Below, in pieces: positions 1 through 8,205 of a DNA stretch of 64,000 nt. Both the position numbers and the translations under genes were made by a program. This DNA comes from Alphaproteobacteria bacterium (GTDB lineage: Bacteria; Pseudomonadota; Alphaproteobacteria; Reyranellales; Reyranellaceae), in NCBI GenBank assembly GCA_017308235.1, contig JAFKFL010000008.1:1-64000 (forward strand), given 5' to 3'. Position 1 is the first letter of the stretch. Every line of letters starts with the position of its first letter. The notes beneath the pieces were generated by a model, which worked only from the letters and a program-made list of their open reading frames with translations, searched no databases and had not been told where the DNA came from.

Positions 1-741
1 AGCGATGCCGTAGTTGCCGGCATTGATCGCGCCCTGAGAGGTGCCGCCGTAGACAAATACCGGCGTTCGGGCGGGCAAGAGGAATTCGTCGATATGGGCG
101 GCGTCTTCTCCGAGATGTTCGGCCAGCGTCGTGGCTACGATTTCGGCGACGGTGGCGGTAGGGGAGGAAGCGCGGAGGGCTTCGAAGGCTTCGACATGAG
201 CGGCCTGCCCGTCACCTATACGCTTACCGTGCCGTTCCTGGTGGCGGCGCGTGGCGGCAAGCAGCGGGTGAATTTGCCCAACGGCCGCACGCTCGACATC
301 GACATCCCCGAAGGCGCGACCGACGGCCAGACGCTCCGGCTCAAGGGTCAGGGCATGCCCGGCAGCAAGGGCCGGCCGGCCGGCGACGCCTATGTCGAGA
401 TCCGCGTGCAGCCGCATGCCTTCTTCGAAGCGCGCGACAACGACATCCACATCGAGCTGCCGGTGACGCTCACCGAGGCGGTGCTGGGCGGCAAGGTCCA
501 GGTGCCGACGGTCGGCGGGCCGGTGATGCTGAACGTGCCGGCCGGATCCAACACCGGCGCGTCGCTCAGGCTCAAGGGCCGCGGACTGCTCGACCGCAAG
601 TCGGGCCAGCACGGCGATCAGTATGTGAAGCTCAAGGTCGTGCTGCCCGACAAGCCGGATGACAAGCTGAAGGAATTCCTGGAGGCGTGGGAAGCGGGTC
701 GCGCCTACGATCCGCGCAAGGCGATGGAGTCGTTCACATGA
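1..741 (+). CDS. cbpA: CbpA/DnaJ-type co-chaperone, 3' part (5' end outside window)
   Basis: The reading frame is open from base 1. A Gly/Phe-rich linker (GYDFGDGGGRGG) is followed by two beta-sandwich substrate-binding domains typical of the DnaJ C-terminus (for example IPEGATDGQTLRLKGQG, and the second repeat ending LRLKGRGLLD) and the short C-terminal dimerisation tail. There is no CxxCxGxG zinc finger, which fits the CbpA/type II class that presents clients to DnaK. The J domain would lie upstream of the window. The stop overlaps the start of cbpM (ATGA), so the two are translationally coupled. The first ~55 bases do not read like a normal J-to-linker segment, so the left edge is uncertain. 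Confidence 0.88.
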   Translation, partial: SDAVVAGIDRALRGAAVDKYRRSGGQEEFVDMGGVFSEMFGQRRGYDFGDGGGRGGSAEGFEGFDMSGLPVTYTLTVPFLVAARGGKQRVNLPNGRTLDIDIPEGATDGQTLRLKGQGMPGSKGRPAGDAYVEIRVQPHAFFEARDNDIHIELPVTLTEAVLGGKVQVPTVGGPVMLNVPAGSNTGASLRLKGRGLLDRKSGQHGDQYVKLKVVLPDKPDDKLKEFLEAWEAGRAYDPRKAMESFT

Positions 742-1067
742 CCGACCTCGACGAACTCCTGCGGCTCAACCGCCGCCTGACAGTGTTCCATGTCGAGCGC
801 TGGGTCGCGCGCGGACTGCTGCGTCCGACCGGCTCTGCCGAGGCATGGCGCTTCGAGCAGATCGACGTGGCGCGCGCACACCTTCTGTCCGAGCTGACCG
901 GCGATATCGGCCTCGACGACGACACGACGGAGACCGTGCTGGGCTTGTTGGACGAGGTCCATACGCTGCGGTCCCAGCTCGGCCTGTTGGCCAAAGCCAT
1001 CGCCGAGCAACCGCCGGCGACGCGCGAGGCGATCGCGGCAACGTTGCAGAAGCTCAGCCAGCGCTAG
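738..1067 (+). CDS. cbpM: Chaperone modulator CbpM (MerR-like)
   Basis: The protein has 109 residues. An N-terminal MerR-like helix-turn-helix region (LTVFHVERWVARGLL) is followed by a predicted helical C-terminal part (DEVHTLRSQLGLLAKAIAEQ). This is the architecture of CbpM, which binds the J domain of CbpA and inhibits it. The ATG overlaps the cbpA stop codon, and the cbpA-cbpM order is the usual one. The start at 738 was chosen from this overlap. The 3' end overlaps the convergent molybdenum enzyme gene by 14 bp. Confidence 0.85.
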   Translation: MTDLDELLRLNRRLTVFHVERWVARGLLRPTGSAEAWRFEQIDVARAHLLSELTGDIGLDDDTTETVLGLLDEVHTLRSQLGLLAKAIAEQPPATREAIAATLQKLSQR

Positions 1068-3345
1068 GATTCAAAGCCCGCCACACCTTGTGTGCGGTGA
1101 TGGGCATATCGAGATGGCGCACGCCGAGCGGGCGAAGCGCATCGAGGATGGCGTTGGCGACAGCCGCCGGCGCGCCGTTGGTCGGCAGTTCGCCCACGCC
1201 CTTGAAGCCCATGAAGTTGTTGGGCGAGGGCGTGCTGATCGTTTCGATGCGGAAGCCCGGCACGTCGTCGGCGCGTGGCAAGGCATAGTCCATAAACGTC
1301 CCGCTCAAGAGCTGACCGGTTGTCTCGTCGTAGATCGCCTCTTCCATCAGGGCGTTGCCGGTGCCTTGCACCATGCCGCCATGCATCTGGCCGGCCAGCA
1401 GCCGCGGGTTCACGACCACGCCGCAGTCGGCGACGGCGGTGAAACGGTCGATCCTGCTCTCGCCGGTCTCGGGATCGACCTCGACCTCGCACACCATGAC
1501 GCCGGTGGGAAAGGACTCGATCTTGTCGGCGAAGACGGCATTGCCGTCGAACGGCTTCCAGGCGGCGAGCTCCAGCAATCCGATGCGCCGGTCAGTACCG
1601 ACGACCTCGAACGCGCCGTCGCGAAAGGCAATGTCCTGCGGCGCCGTCTCCAGCCGCTCGGCGGCAAGATCGCGGCCACGTTGGATCACGGAGTCTGCCG
1701 CGCGCCGGAGTGTCGTGCCGCTGATGATGGTGGAAGAAGAGCCCCCCGTGCCCCCGCCATGGGGATTGGCGCGCGTGTCGCCCTGCCGGACCTCGATCCT
1801 GTCCGTCGGCACGCCGAGGGCGGCCGACAGGATCTGCGCGAACACCGTCTCGTGGCCCTGTCCCTGGCTTTGCGTGCCGACTCTCGTGACCAGCCGTTCG
1901 GCTTCGACATGCACCACGACATGCTCGTCGGCGATGCCGCCGGTGCCGTGCAGATGACAGCAGAGCCCGAGGCCGCGCTTGAAGCCGCGTGCCTCGCTCG
2001 CAGCGCGACGGGAAGCGAAGCCCGGCTCGTCGGCTGCCTCGAGCGCTGTTTCGAACAGTCTCACGCAATCGGCGGCATCATACGTGTACCCGCTCGCCGC
2101 TGCGTAAGGCATGTCCTCGCGCTTCAACAGGTTCAACCGACGCAGCTCGACGGGAGAGCGGCCAGTCTCATGCGCTGCGAGATCGACCAATCGCTCTAAG
2201 AGGAACAGGGCTTCCGGTTTGCCCGCGCCGCGGATGGCGTCGACCGGCACGGTGTTGGTGAAGGCGCAGTCGAAGTCGACGCGGACCGCCGGGATGCGGT
2301 AAAGGCCGGAAATCACCTTGGCGAGGCCGGTCGTGGGGATGGTCGGCGCGAACATCGAGACATAGGCGCCGAAGTTCGCTTCGGCTTTCACCCGCACACC
2401 GAGGAAGCGGCCATTGGCGTCGAGCGCCAGTTCTGCCGAGGCAACGAGATCGCGTGCGTGAGTATCGGCGACAGAAAGCTCGGCGCGCTCGCAGGCCCAG
2501 CGCAGGCCGCGTCCGACCTTGCGTGTCGCCCAGGCGATCAATGCCGACTCGGTGTAGATTGGATACTTGGGACCAAAGCCGCCGCCGACATCCTCGGTGA
2601 CCAGCCGGAGCTTGTCCTTCGGCACCTTCAGCACGTGGTCGCACATCAGCCGATGCGGGATGTGCACGCCTTGCGAGGAGAAGGTGAGGGTGACGACGTC
2701 ATCGGCCCTGTCGTAGGCCGACCAGGCGGCGCGTGTTTCCATGTAGTGCACGATCTGCCGCGGCGAGCGGATGGCGAGCTTCGAGACATGCGCGGCCTTG
2801 GCGAACGCAGCCTCCGTCGCGGCTGCATCGCCCTTGCTCCAGCGGCACATTAGATTGCCGGGCGCCTCGTCGTGCAGCAGCGGCGCACCCGATGCGAGCG
2901 CTTGCGCCACGGTGACGACGGCCGGCAGCTCCTCATAGTCGACGACCAGCAACTCCGACGCATCGCGCGCCTGGTCGAGCGTCTCGGCCAGGATCATCGC
3001 CACGATATCGCCGACGTGACGCACCTTGCCCACGGGCATTGGAAGTCGCGGCGGCTCGCGATGGCGCTTGCCTTCAGCGTCCTTGATCTCGCTGATGGCC
3101 GGCAGATGGCCGAGCTTGTCGGCCGCCGTGTCCTCGGCAGTGTAGATCGCGACGACACCCGGCGCCGCGAGCGCCGCTTTCTTGTCGATGCCGACAATGC
3201 GCGCATGAGCATGCGGTGAGCGCACGAACAACACCGCAAGCGCGTCGGCGGGCGCCGTGTTGTCGGCATAGCGCCCGCGGCCGGTGAGGAACCGCCGATC
3301 CTCCTTGCGGACGATGGATTGGCCGAGCTGGACGGGCGCGTTCAT
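1054..3345 (-). CDS. Xanthine dehydrogenase/CO dehydrogenase-family molybdopterin-binding large subunit
   Basis: The 763-residue product is close to the usual CoxL/XdhB length. It starts MNAPVQLGQSIVRKEDRRFL and has the N-terminal a/b-hammerhead domain, then the Mo-cofactor domains with QSQGQGHETVFAQ and the C-terminal GVGELPTNGAPAAVANAIL motif carrying the catalytic glutamate. The loop AIRGAGKPEA takes the place of the AYRCSFR signature of true form I CO dehydrogenase, so CO oxidation is unlikely and another aldehyde or N-heterocycle substrate is expected. No FeS (CoxS) or FAD (CoxM) subunit gene is adjacent, so its electron-transfer partners must be encoded elsewhere. The start at 3345 was chosen because the upstream in-frame extension lacks family character. 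Confidence 0.88.
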   Translation of the reverse strand: MNAPVQLGQSIVRKEDRRFLTGRGRYADNTAPADALAVLFVRSPHAHARIVGIDKKAALAAPGVVAIYTAEDTAADKLGHLPAISEIKDAEGKRHREPPRLPMPVGKVRHVGDIVAMILAETLDQARDASELLVVDYEELPAVVTVAQALASGAPLLHDEAPGNLMCRWSKGDAAATEAAFAKAAHVSKLAIRSPRQIVHYMETRAAWSAYDRADDVVTLTFSSQGVHIPHRLMCDHVLKVPKDKLRLVTEDVGGGFGPKYPIYTESALIAWATRKVGRGLRWACERAELSVADTHARDLVASAELALDANGRFLGVRVKAEANFGAYVSMFAPTIPTTGLAKVISGLYRIPAVRVDFDCAFTNTVPVDAIRGAGKPEALFLLERLVDLAAHETGRSPVELRRLNLLKREDMPYAAASGYTYDAADCVRLFETALEAADEPGFASRRAASEARGFKRGLGLCCHLHGTGGIADEHVVVHVEAERLVTRVGTQSQGQGHETVFAQILSAALGVPTDRIEVRQGDTRANPHGGGTGGSSSTIISGTTLRRAADSVIQRGRDLAAERLETAPQDIAFRDGAFEVVGTDRRIGLLELAAWKPFDGNAVFADKIESFPTGVMVCEVEVDPETGESRIDRFTAVADCGVVVNPRLLAGQMHGGMVQGTGNALMEEAIYDETTGQLLSGTFMDYALPRADDVPGFRIETISTPSPNNFMGFKGVGELPTNGAPAAVANAILDALRPLGVRHLDMPITAHKVWRALNPSAG

Positions 3346-3350
3346 AGTCT

Positions 3351-3424
3351 TCCGGACCGCGCGCATCTTGCGCGCTCCAGGCGCATCTGATGCGTCGAAT
3401 GAGCGAGCCGGAGGCTCGCGGTCC
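3351..3424. repeat. Dispersed palindromic repeat, family A, copy 1
   Basis: An intergenic inverted repeat begins tccggaccgcgcgcatcttg and ends gctcgcggtcc. Its left arm is identical over about 30 bases to that of the element at 21211. It lies in the gap between the threonine aldolase and molybdenum hydroxylase genes. The arms can form a long stem, like REP/ERIC-type extragenic palindromes. Confidence 0.75.
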
Positions 3425-3429
3425 AAAAG

Positions 3430-3484
3430 AGCATGAGCGCCACGGCGCGACGCAGTAACCTGCGCGCTGGAGTGGCGCGCTCCC
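3430..3484. repeat. Imperfect palindrome related to the element at 47.9 kb
   Basis: GAGCGCCAC at 3435-3443 pairs with GTGGCGCGCTC at 3472-3482. The left side (gagcatgagcgccac) is shared with 47907-47921. It directly abuts family A copy 1, so the whole 140 bp gap is composed of palindromes. Confidence 0.5.
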
Positions 3485-3493
3485 CTGAGGTCT

Positions 3494-4537
3494 TCACGCC
3501 GCCAGCACGTCGCTGATGACCGAGAGGGCGGTGTCGATGTCGGCGCGGGTGACGTCAAGGTGGGTGACGGCGCGGATGCGGGTGGCGGTATTGGCGCCGA
3601 GCCCGACGCCGCGCTTCTTACAGGCCTCCATGAGCTTGGCCGAGGTCCAGCCCGGCTTCTTCACTTCGAAGAAGACAAGGTTGGTTTCCATGCGCGGCGC
3701 ATCGATCTCGAGGCCTTTGATGTTGGCGATGCCCTCCGCCAGCCGCCGGGCATTCTCATGGTCCTCGGCCAAGCGATTCCAGTTGTGGTCGAGCGCCCAC
3801 AGCGCTGCCGCGGCGATGACGCCCGACTGGCGCATCGAACCGCCCAGCATCTGCTTCTGCCGCCACGCTTCCTTGATGAAGTCCTTGGAGCCCGCGAGGC
3901 TCGCGCCCACCGGCGCCCCCAGACCCTTGGTGTAGTCGAGCCAGAGCGAGTCCACACAGGCAGCGTAATCCTCGGGCTGTGTGCCTGATTTCACGCAGGC
4001 GTTGGCCAGCCGCGCGCCATCCATGTGCATGGCGACCCCTGCGGCATGCGCGACCTTGGTGACGCCCCGGAGCGTGTCGACGGGCCATACCGTGCCGAAG
4101 CCGCCGTTCGAGGTATTCTCGACCGACACCAGTCGCGAGCGCGGCGCGTTGCGGCTATTGGGATCGCGCAGTACTGCCTTGAGCTGGTCGCCGGTGAAGA
4201 TGCCGTGCGTCCCTTCGACGGTGCGGATCATCACACCGGAGTTGGCTGCCGGTCCGCCCGTCTCGGCATTGATGATATGGGCGGTGCGGTCGGCGATCAC
4301 CTCATCGCCCAAGCGGCAGTGCACGCGGATTGCGATCTGGTTGGCCATCGTACCGCTGGGCAGAAAGACCGCGTCCTCCTTGCCCAACAGTTCGCAGATG
4401 CGAGCGCGCAGCCGTTCGACGGTCGGATCCTCGAACTTCTGCTCGTCGCCAACCTCGGCTTCGGCCATCGCCTTTCGCATCCCGGGGGAGGGTTTGGTCT
4501 TGGTGTCGCTGTAGAGATCGATGAAGCGGTTTTGCAT
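3494..4537 (-). CDS. ltaE: Low-specificity L-threonine aldolase (PLP-dependent)
   Basis: The product has 347 residues, a normal length for the family. It is a fold-type I PLP enzyme that cleaves L-threonine or allo-threonine to glycine and acetaldehyde. Features seen are the N-terminal DLYSDTKTKPSPGMRKAM motif, VGDEQKFEDPTVERL, and the PLP lysine in LDYTKGLGAPVGASLAG. The start MQNRFIDLYSD at 4537 was chosen because the 30 residues upstream are unlike the family and lie in the promoter gap shared with the divergent enoyl-CoA hydratase gene. Confidence 0.9.
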   Translation of the reverse strand: MQNRFIDLYSDTKTKPSPGMRKAMAEAEVGDEQKFEDPTVERLRARICELLGKEDAVFLPSGTMANQIAIRVHCRLGDEVIADRTAHIINAETGGPAANSGVMIRTVEGTHGIFTGDQLKAVLRDPNSRNAPRSRLVSVENTSNGGFGTVWPVDTLRGVTKVAHAAGVAMHMDGARLANACVKSGTQPEDYAACVDSLWLDYTKGLGAPVGASLAGSKDFIKEAWRQKQMLGGSMRQSGVIAAAALWALDHNWNRLAEDHENARRLAEGIANIKGLEIDAPRMETNLVFFEVKKPGWTSAKLMEACKKRGVGLGANTATRIRAVTHLDVTRADIDTALSVISDVLAA

Positions 4538-4589
4538 GGCGTTGTGGGTACTCCTGCGCCACCATAGCCGAAAAGAGAGCGGAGGAAAC

Positions 4590-5420
4590 ATGAGCCAGTT
4601 TGCGGCTGGTCCCCTACCTGCGGTCATGCCGGAGGAACTGCTCTACGGCGTCGAGGGCGCCGTTGCGACTGTGACGCTGAACGCGCCGCAGCGCATGAAC
4701 ACCATTTCCGGACCGATGCTGAAGCAACTCACCGACGCGCTGGTGCGGGCCAATGAGGACAAGGCGGTGCGCGTGGTCATCCTGACCGGCACCGGCCGCG
4801 CCTTCTGCGCCGGGCTGAACCTCGAGGCGCAGAGCAAGGGCACCGACAATCTCAGCGTCGGCTCTGGCGCCACGCCCACCAACATCGATTTGCGCAACAC
4901 GCCGCCGCCGATACTGCATGCCATGGACAAGCCGGTGATCGCCGCGCTCAACGGTTCGGCCGCGGGCTATGGCCTCGACCTGGCGCTGGGTGCCGACATT
5001 CGCGTCATGGCGCAGTCGGCCAAGCTCGCCGCTTCCTATGTCAGGCGCGGTGTGCTGCCGGAGTCTGGCGGCACCTGGTACCTGCCGCGGCTCCTGGGTT
5101 GGGCGAAGGCAGCGGAGATCATCTTCACTGGCCGCACTCTGACGGCGGAACAGTCGCTGGCGATGGGGCTGGTGAACAGCATCGTGCCCGACGCCGAGGT
5201 GATGGGCGCTGCCCGCGCGCTCGCGCTCGAGATCGCGGCCAACGCGCCGCTCGCGGTCCAGGCTGCCAAGCGCATGATGCGCATGGCATGGAACGAGCCT
5301 TTTAACGAACATGTCCATCACGTCTTCCTGCAGCTCCTGCCGCTGATGCAGACGGAGGACATGAAGGAGGGCATCAAGGCCTTCCTCGAGAAGCGCGAAC
5401 CTCAGTTCATGGGACGATAG
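4590..5420 (+). CDS. Enoyl-CoA hydratase/isomerase (crotonase family)
   Basis: The 276-residue protein has the two oxyanion-hole segments of crotonases, AFCAGLNLEA and NGSAAGYGLDLALGADIRV, and the glutamate-containing LPESGGTWYLPRLLG stretch. It probably hydrates or isomerises an enoyl-CoA in fatty-acid or aromatic degradation; the exact substrate cannot be read. A ggagga ribosome-binding site lies just before the ATG at 4590. Only 9 bp separate its stop from the next gene (LLM oxidoreductase), so they look co-transcribed. Confidence 0.87.
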   Translation: MSQFAAGPLPAVMPEELLYGVEGAVATVTLNAPQRMNTISGPMLKQLTDALVRANEDKAVRVVILTGTGRAFCAGLNLEAQSKGTDNLSVGSGATPTNIDLRNTPPPILHAMDKPVIAALNGSAAGYGLDLALGADIRVMAQSAKLAASYVRRGVLPESGGTWYLPRLLGWAKAAEIIFTGRTLTAEQSLAMGLVNSIVPDAEVMGAARALALEIAANAPLAVQAAKRMMRMAWNEPFNEHVHHVFLQLLPLMQTEDMKEGIKAFLEKREPQFMGR

Positions 5421-5429
5421 GAGCGGGCA

Positions 5430-6662
5430 ATGAAATTCACCTGGTTTCATCTGATGCCCTGGCCGCATATGCCGGACGATTTCCGGCAGAAGCACCGCTC
5501 GGTCTGGGTCGACCTGCCCAACCGGATGTACGAGCCCGAGCGCGGCCATGGCGTCTATCACCAGTATCTCGACCAGCTCGAATTTGCCGAAAGCGTGGGC
5601 TTCGACGGCATCGGCGTGAACGAGCATCACGCCAACGCCTACGGCCTGATGCCGTCGCCCAACCTCATGGCAGCGACCTTGACGCGCCGGACCTCGAAGG
5701 CGGCGCTGGTCGTGCTGGGTAATTCGATCGCGCTCTACAATCCGCCGCTGCGTGTGGCGGAGGAGTTCGCGATGCTCGACGTGCTGTCGGGCGGCCGGTT
5801 GATCGCAGGCTTCCCGGTCGGCACGTCGATGGATACCAACTATGCCTACGGCACGATTCCCGCGCTCACCCGCGAGAAATATGCCGAGGCACACGAGCTG
5901 ATCCGCAAGGCGTGGGCAGCCGACGAGCCCTTTGCCTTCAACGGCCGCTACACCAAGCTGCGCTACGTCAATTGCTGGCCCAAGCCCATCCAGCGACCGG
6001 CGCCACCGATCTTCATTCCAGGCGGCGGCTCGGTCGAGACCTACGACTTCTGCCTCGACAACACCTATTCATATTCCTACCTGAGCTACACCGGTTACCT
6101 GCGCGCCAAGCTCCTGATGGAGGGTTACTGGAAGCGCGTGGCCGAGCGGAAGGCGGATGAGTCGCCTTATCGTGCGGGCTTCGCCCAGGTGATTTGCGTC
6201 GCCGATACAGATGCCGAGGCCGAGCGGATCTACGGTCCGCATGTGAGCTACTTCTACAATCGCTGCCTGCATGTCTATCCGGGCTTCGCCGACGCGCCGG
6301 GCTATCGCACCGTCAAGACCATCCAGACCGGCGCGCTGTCGCAATTCACCCAGTCGGGCCGCGATTATCCCAACATGAGTTGGAAGGACCTGACGGAGAA
6401 CCGCTACATCGTGGCCGGTTCTCCCGAGACGGTGCGCCAGCAGATGGAGGAGATGATCAAGACCCTGCGCGTGGGCAACATCTTCTGCCTGCTGCATATC
6501 GGCGACATGCCCGACGACAAGGTGCGTCATTCGACGAAGCTCTTTGCCGAGAAGGTGATGCCGCACCTGCGCAACCTGTGGCCCGACTGGAACAACCACG
6601 ACGACCGCTTCTGGGTCCATCCGATGAACGAGCGTGTCGCGCTGAAGGCTGCCGCGGAATGA
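5430..6662 (+). CDS. LLM-class flavin-dependent oxidoreductase (luciferase-like)
   Basis: This 410-residue product has a bacterial-luciferase-like TIM barrel. Diagnostic segments are GFDGIGVNEHHANAYGLMPSP near the N-terminus, LVVLGNSIALYNPPLRVAEEFAMLDVLSGGR and the glycine-rich GRLIAGFPVG. Such enzymes use FMNH2 (or F420) to oxidise carbonyl or aliphatic substrates. The gene lies between a crotonase and an alpha/beta hydrolase, the latter overlapping by ATGA, suggesting a small catabolic operon in which oxidation is followed by hydrolysis. The substrate is unknown. Confidence 0.88.
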   Translation: MKFTWFHLMPWPHMPDDFRQKHRSVWVDLPNRMYEPERGHGVYHQYLDQLEFAESVGFDGIGVNEHHANAYGLMPSPNLMAATLTRRTSKAALVVLGNSIALYNPPLRVAEEFAMLDVLSGGRLIAGFPVGTSMDTNYAYGTIPALTREKYAEAHELIRKAWAADEPFAFNGRYTKLRYVNCWPKPIQRPAPPIFIPGGGSVETYDFCLDNTYSYSYLSYTGYLRAKLLMEGYWKRVAERKADESPYRAGFAQVICVADTDAEAERIYGPHVSYFYNRCLHVYPGFADAPGYRTVKTIQTGALSQFTQSGRDYPNMSWKDLTENRYIVAGSPETVRQQMEEMIKTLRVGNIFCLLHIGDMPDDKVRHSTKLFAEKVMPHLRNLWPDWNNHDDRFWVHPMNERVALKAAAE

Positions 6663-7444
6663 AGTCCCGACTCATCAAGCTCAAACCCTCTGGCACGCGC
6701 ATCGAAGTGGTGGAGGCCGGCAAGGGCCGCGATCTTCTGTTCCTGCATGGCGCCGGTGGGCACATGTTGAACGACCCGCTGCTCGAAGCGTTGGCCGGCA
6801 AGTACCGGGTCTCCGCGCCATTGCTTCCGGGCTATGGCAGGTCGGAGGGGGAGGACGGGCTGCGCGACATGCTCGACTTCACCTTGCACACGCTCGATGT
6901 GATGGAAGCGCTGGACCTCAAGAAGCCGATCGTGGTCGGCCATTCCATGGGTGGCATGATCGCGGCCGAGATGGCGGCGATCGCACGGACCGAGGTCTCG
7001 AAGCTTTGCCTCCTGGCGCCGGCCGGGCTGTGGCTCGACGATCATCCCGTCGTCGACATCTTCTCCAAGCTGCCCTTCGAATTGCCGGCCCTGCTGTTCC
7101 ATGATGCCGAGGCCGGCAAGAAACTGATGACCGCGGGTTCCGGCAACATGGACGATCCGGAATTCCTGAAACAGTTCCTGGTGACGAACGCCCGGCGCCT
7201 CGGCATGGCGGGCAAGATCCTGTTTCCCATTCCCGACCGCGGCCTGGCGCACCGTCTCTATCGCATTGCCGCGAAAACCCTGATCGTCTGGGGCAAGGAA
7301 GATGCGCTGATCCCCGCGGTCTATGGTGAGACGTTTCGGAACGCGATCCCGAAGGCTGAATTGGTTAAGATCGCCAAAGCCGGCCATGCGGTTGGTCAGG
7401 AAAAACCGGATGCCGTGTTGAAGGCCATCCGGAAATTCTTCTAG
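6659..7444 (+). CDS. Alpha/beta hydrolase
   Basis: The 261-residue protein carries the canonical catalytic triad context: the nucleophile elbow VVGHSMGGMIAAEMA, an acidic residue in LIVWGKEDALIP and a histidine in KIAKAGHAVGQEKP. The oxyanion region is LFLHGAGGHML. The ATG overlaps the upstream LLM gene stop (ATGA), supporting translational coupling. It probably hydrolyses an ester or C-C bond product of the neighbouring oxidoreductase, which is inference. Confidence 0.87.
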   Translation: MKSRLIKLKPSGTRIEVVEAGKGRDLLFLHGAGGHMLNDPLLEALAGKYRVSAPLLPGYGRSEGEDGLRDMLDFTLHTLDVMEALDLKKPIVVGHSMGGMIAAEMAAIARTEVSKLCLLAPAGLWLDDHPVVDIFSKLPFELPALLFHDAEAGKKLMTAGSGNMDDPEFLKQFLVTNARRLGMAGKILFPIPDRGLAHRLYRIAAKTLIVWGKEDALIPAVYGETFRNAIPKAELVKIAKAGHAVGQEKPDAVLKAIRKFF

Positions 7445-7455
7445 GGGGAGGAACC

Positions 7456-7821
7456 ATGCGAACCATCGTGATGTCAGTCGCGGCACTGACTTTTATGCTT
7501 GCTGGTGCGGCTCTGGCCCAGCAGACGGCCTATACCTGGACGGGTATGGGAACCAATGTGTCAGGTAGCTCGAAGTGCCCGACCTATAAAATGACAATCG
7601 ACGTCACGGTCGATGGAAAGAGCGTCAAGGGCCGCTTCCAGCAGCAGGGGCGCGACGAGCGTCATTTCGAGACGACCCTGGATGCCAATGGCGCGTTCAA
7701 GGCCAAAGCCACGTTGGGCGGTGGCAACACGATGGATGTCGCTGGCTCGCTGAAGGATGGCAACAGCACGATCATTCTCGACGGCTACTGCAAATTCGGT
7801 GGCACGCTTACGAAGAAGTAG
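7456..7821 (+). CDS. Small secreted protein of unknown function
   Basis: A 121-residue product with a clear Sec signal peptide (hydrophobic MSVAALTFMLAGAALA, cleavage after residue 21). The mature part is short and beta-rich, with two cysteines (SSKCPTY and DGYCKFG) that could form a disulfide in the periplasm. A gggggagga ribosome-binding site precedes the ATG, 11 bp after the hydrolase stop, so it may belong to the same operon. I do not recognise the family. Confidence 0.75.
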   Translation: MRTIVMSVAALTFMLAGAALAQQTAYTWTGMGTNVSGSSKCPTYKMTIDVTVDGKSVKGRFQQQGRDERHFETTLDANGAFKAKATLGGGNTMDVAGSLKDGNSTIILDGYCKFGGTLTKK

Positions 7822-8131
7822 ACCGCTCCGGCACGGCGAGCGCGATCTCCTTGAGGCAGGTCTGCTCGACGAGACTGTAGTTGGGTAACGTGCGCCAACG
7901 GTGATCATTGAGGCGCAGGTCCGACAGATCCCGCAGGTGCAGGCAGCGCCATTCGCCGCGTGGCGGCAATTGGCTCGACGTCTCGCCGCCATATTGGAAC
8001 ACGAAAGCGGCGGGTGCCTGATCCGAGGTAAAGCCGATGGCGTGCGGCGCGAAGTGGCGTTCGGTCCCCTTGTGGAGGCCGGTCACGCACTTTCTGCCGC
8101 GGATCGCCTGTTCCAGGATCTCGAGCATCAT
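7808..8131 (-). CDS. Conserved hypothetical protein, WYL-like
   Basis: About 107 residues (a GTG at 8140 would add three). The pattern EQAIRGRKCVTGLHKG, HAIGFTSDQAPAAFVFQYGG and GEWRCLHLRDLSDLRLND resembles the sensor half of WYL domains without a DNA-binding domain, but this is only a resemblance. Composition and codon use look genuine. It is convergent with the secreted-protein gene (14 bp overlap) and divergent from the gene starting at 8206. Confidence 0.65.
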   Translation of the reverse strand: MMLEILEQAIRGRKCVTGLHKGTERHFAPHAIGFTSDQAPAAFVFQYGGETSSQLPPRGEWRCLHLRDLSDLRLNDHRWRTLPNYSLVEQTCLKEIALAVPERSTSS

Positions 8132-8205
8132 TGTCGACACGATCGGTACGCCCTGTGGTATCAGCCTTCGGCAGCAGCAGTTTGCACATTCGGAGAGTTA
8201 GTCTT

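Noticed and set aside
1090..2199. Long plus-strand open frame opposite the molybdenum hydroxylase gene
   Set aside because: It lacks a recognisable family pattern and lies exactly opposite a strongly supported gene; it is a GC-rich codon shadow.
4614..5894. Minus-strand open frame across the enoyl-CoA hydratase and LLM genes
   Set aside because: It overlaps two well-supported genes and has no homology-like features.
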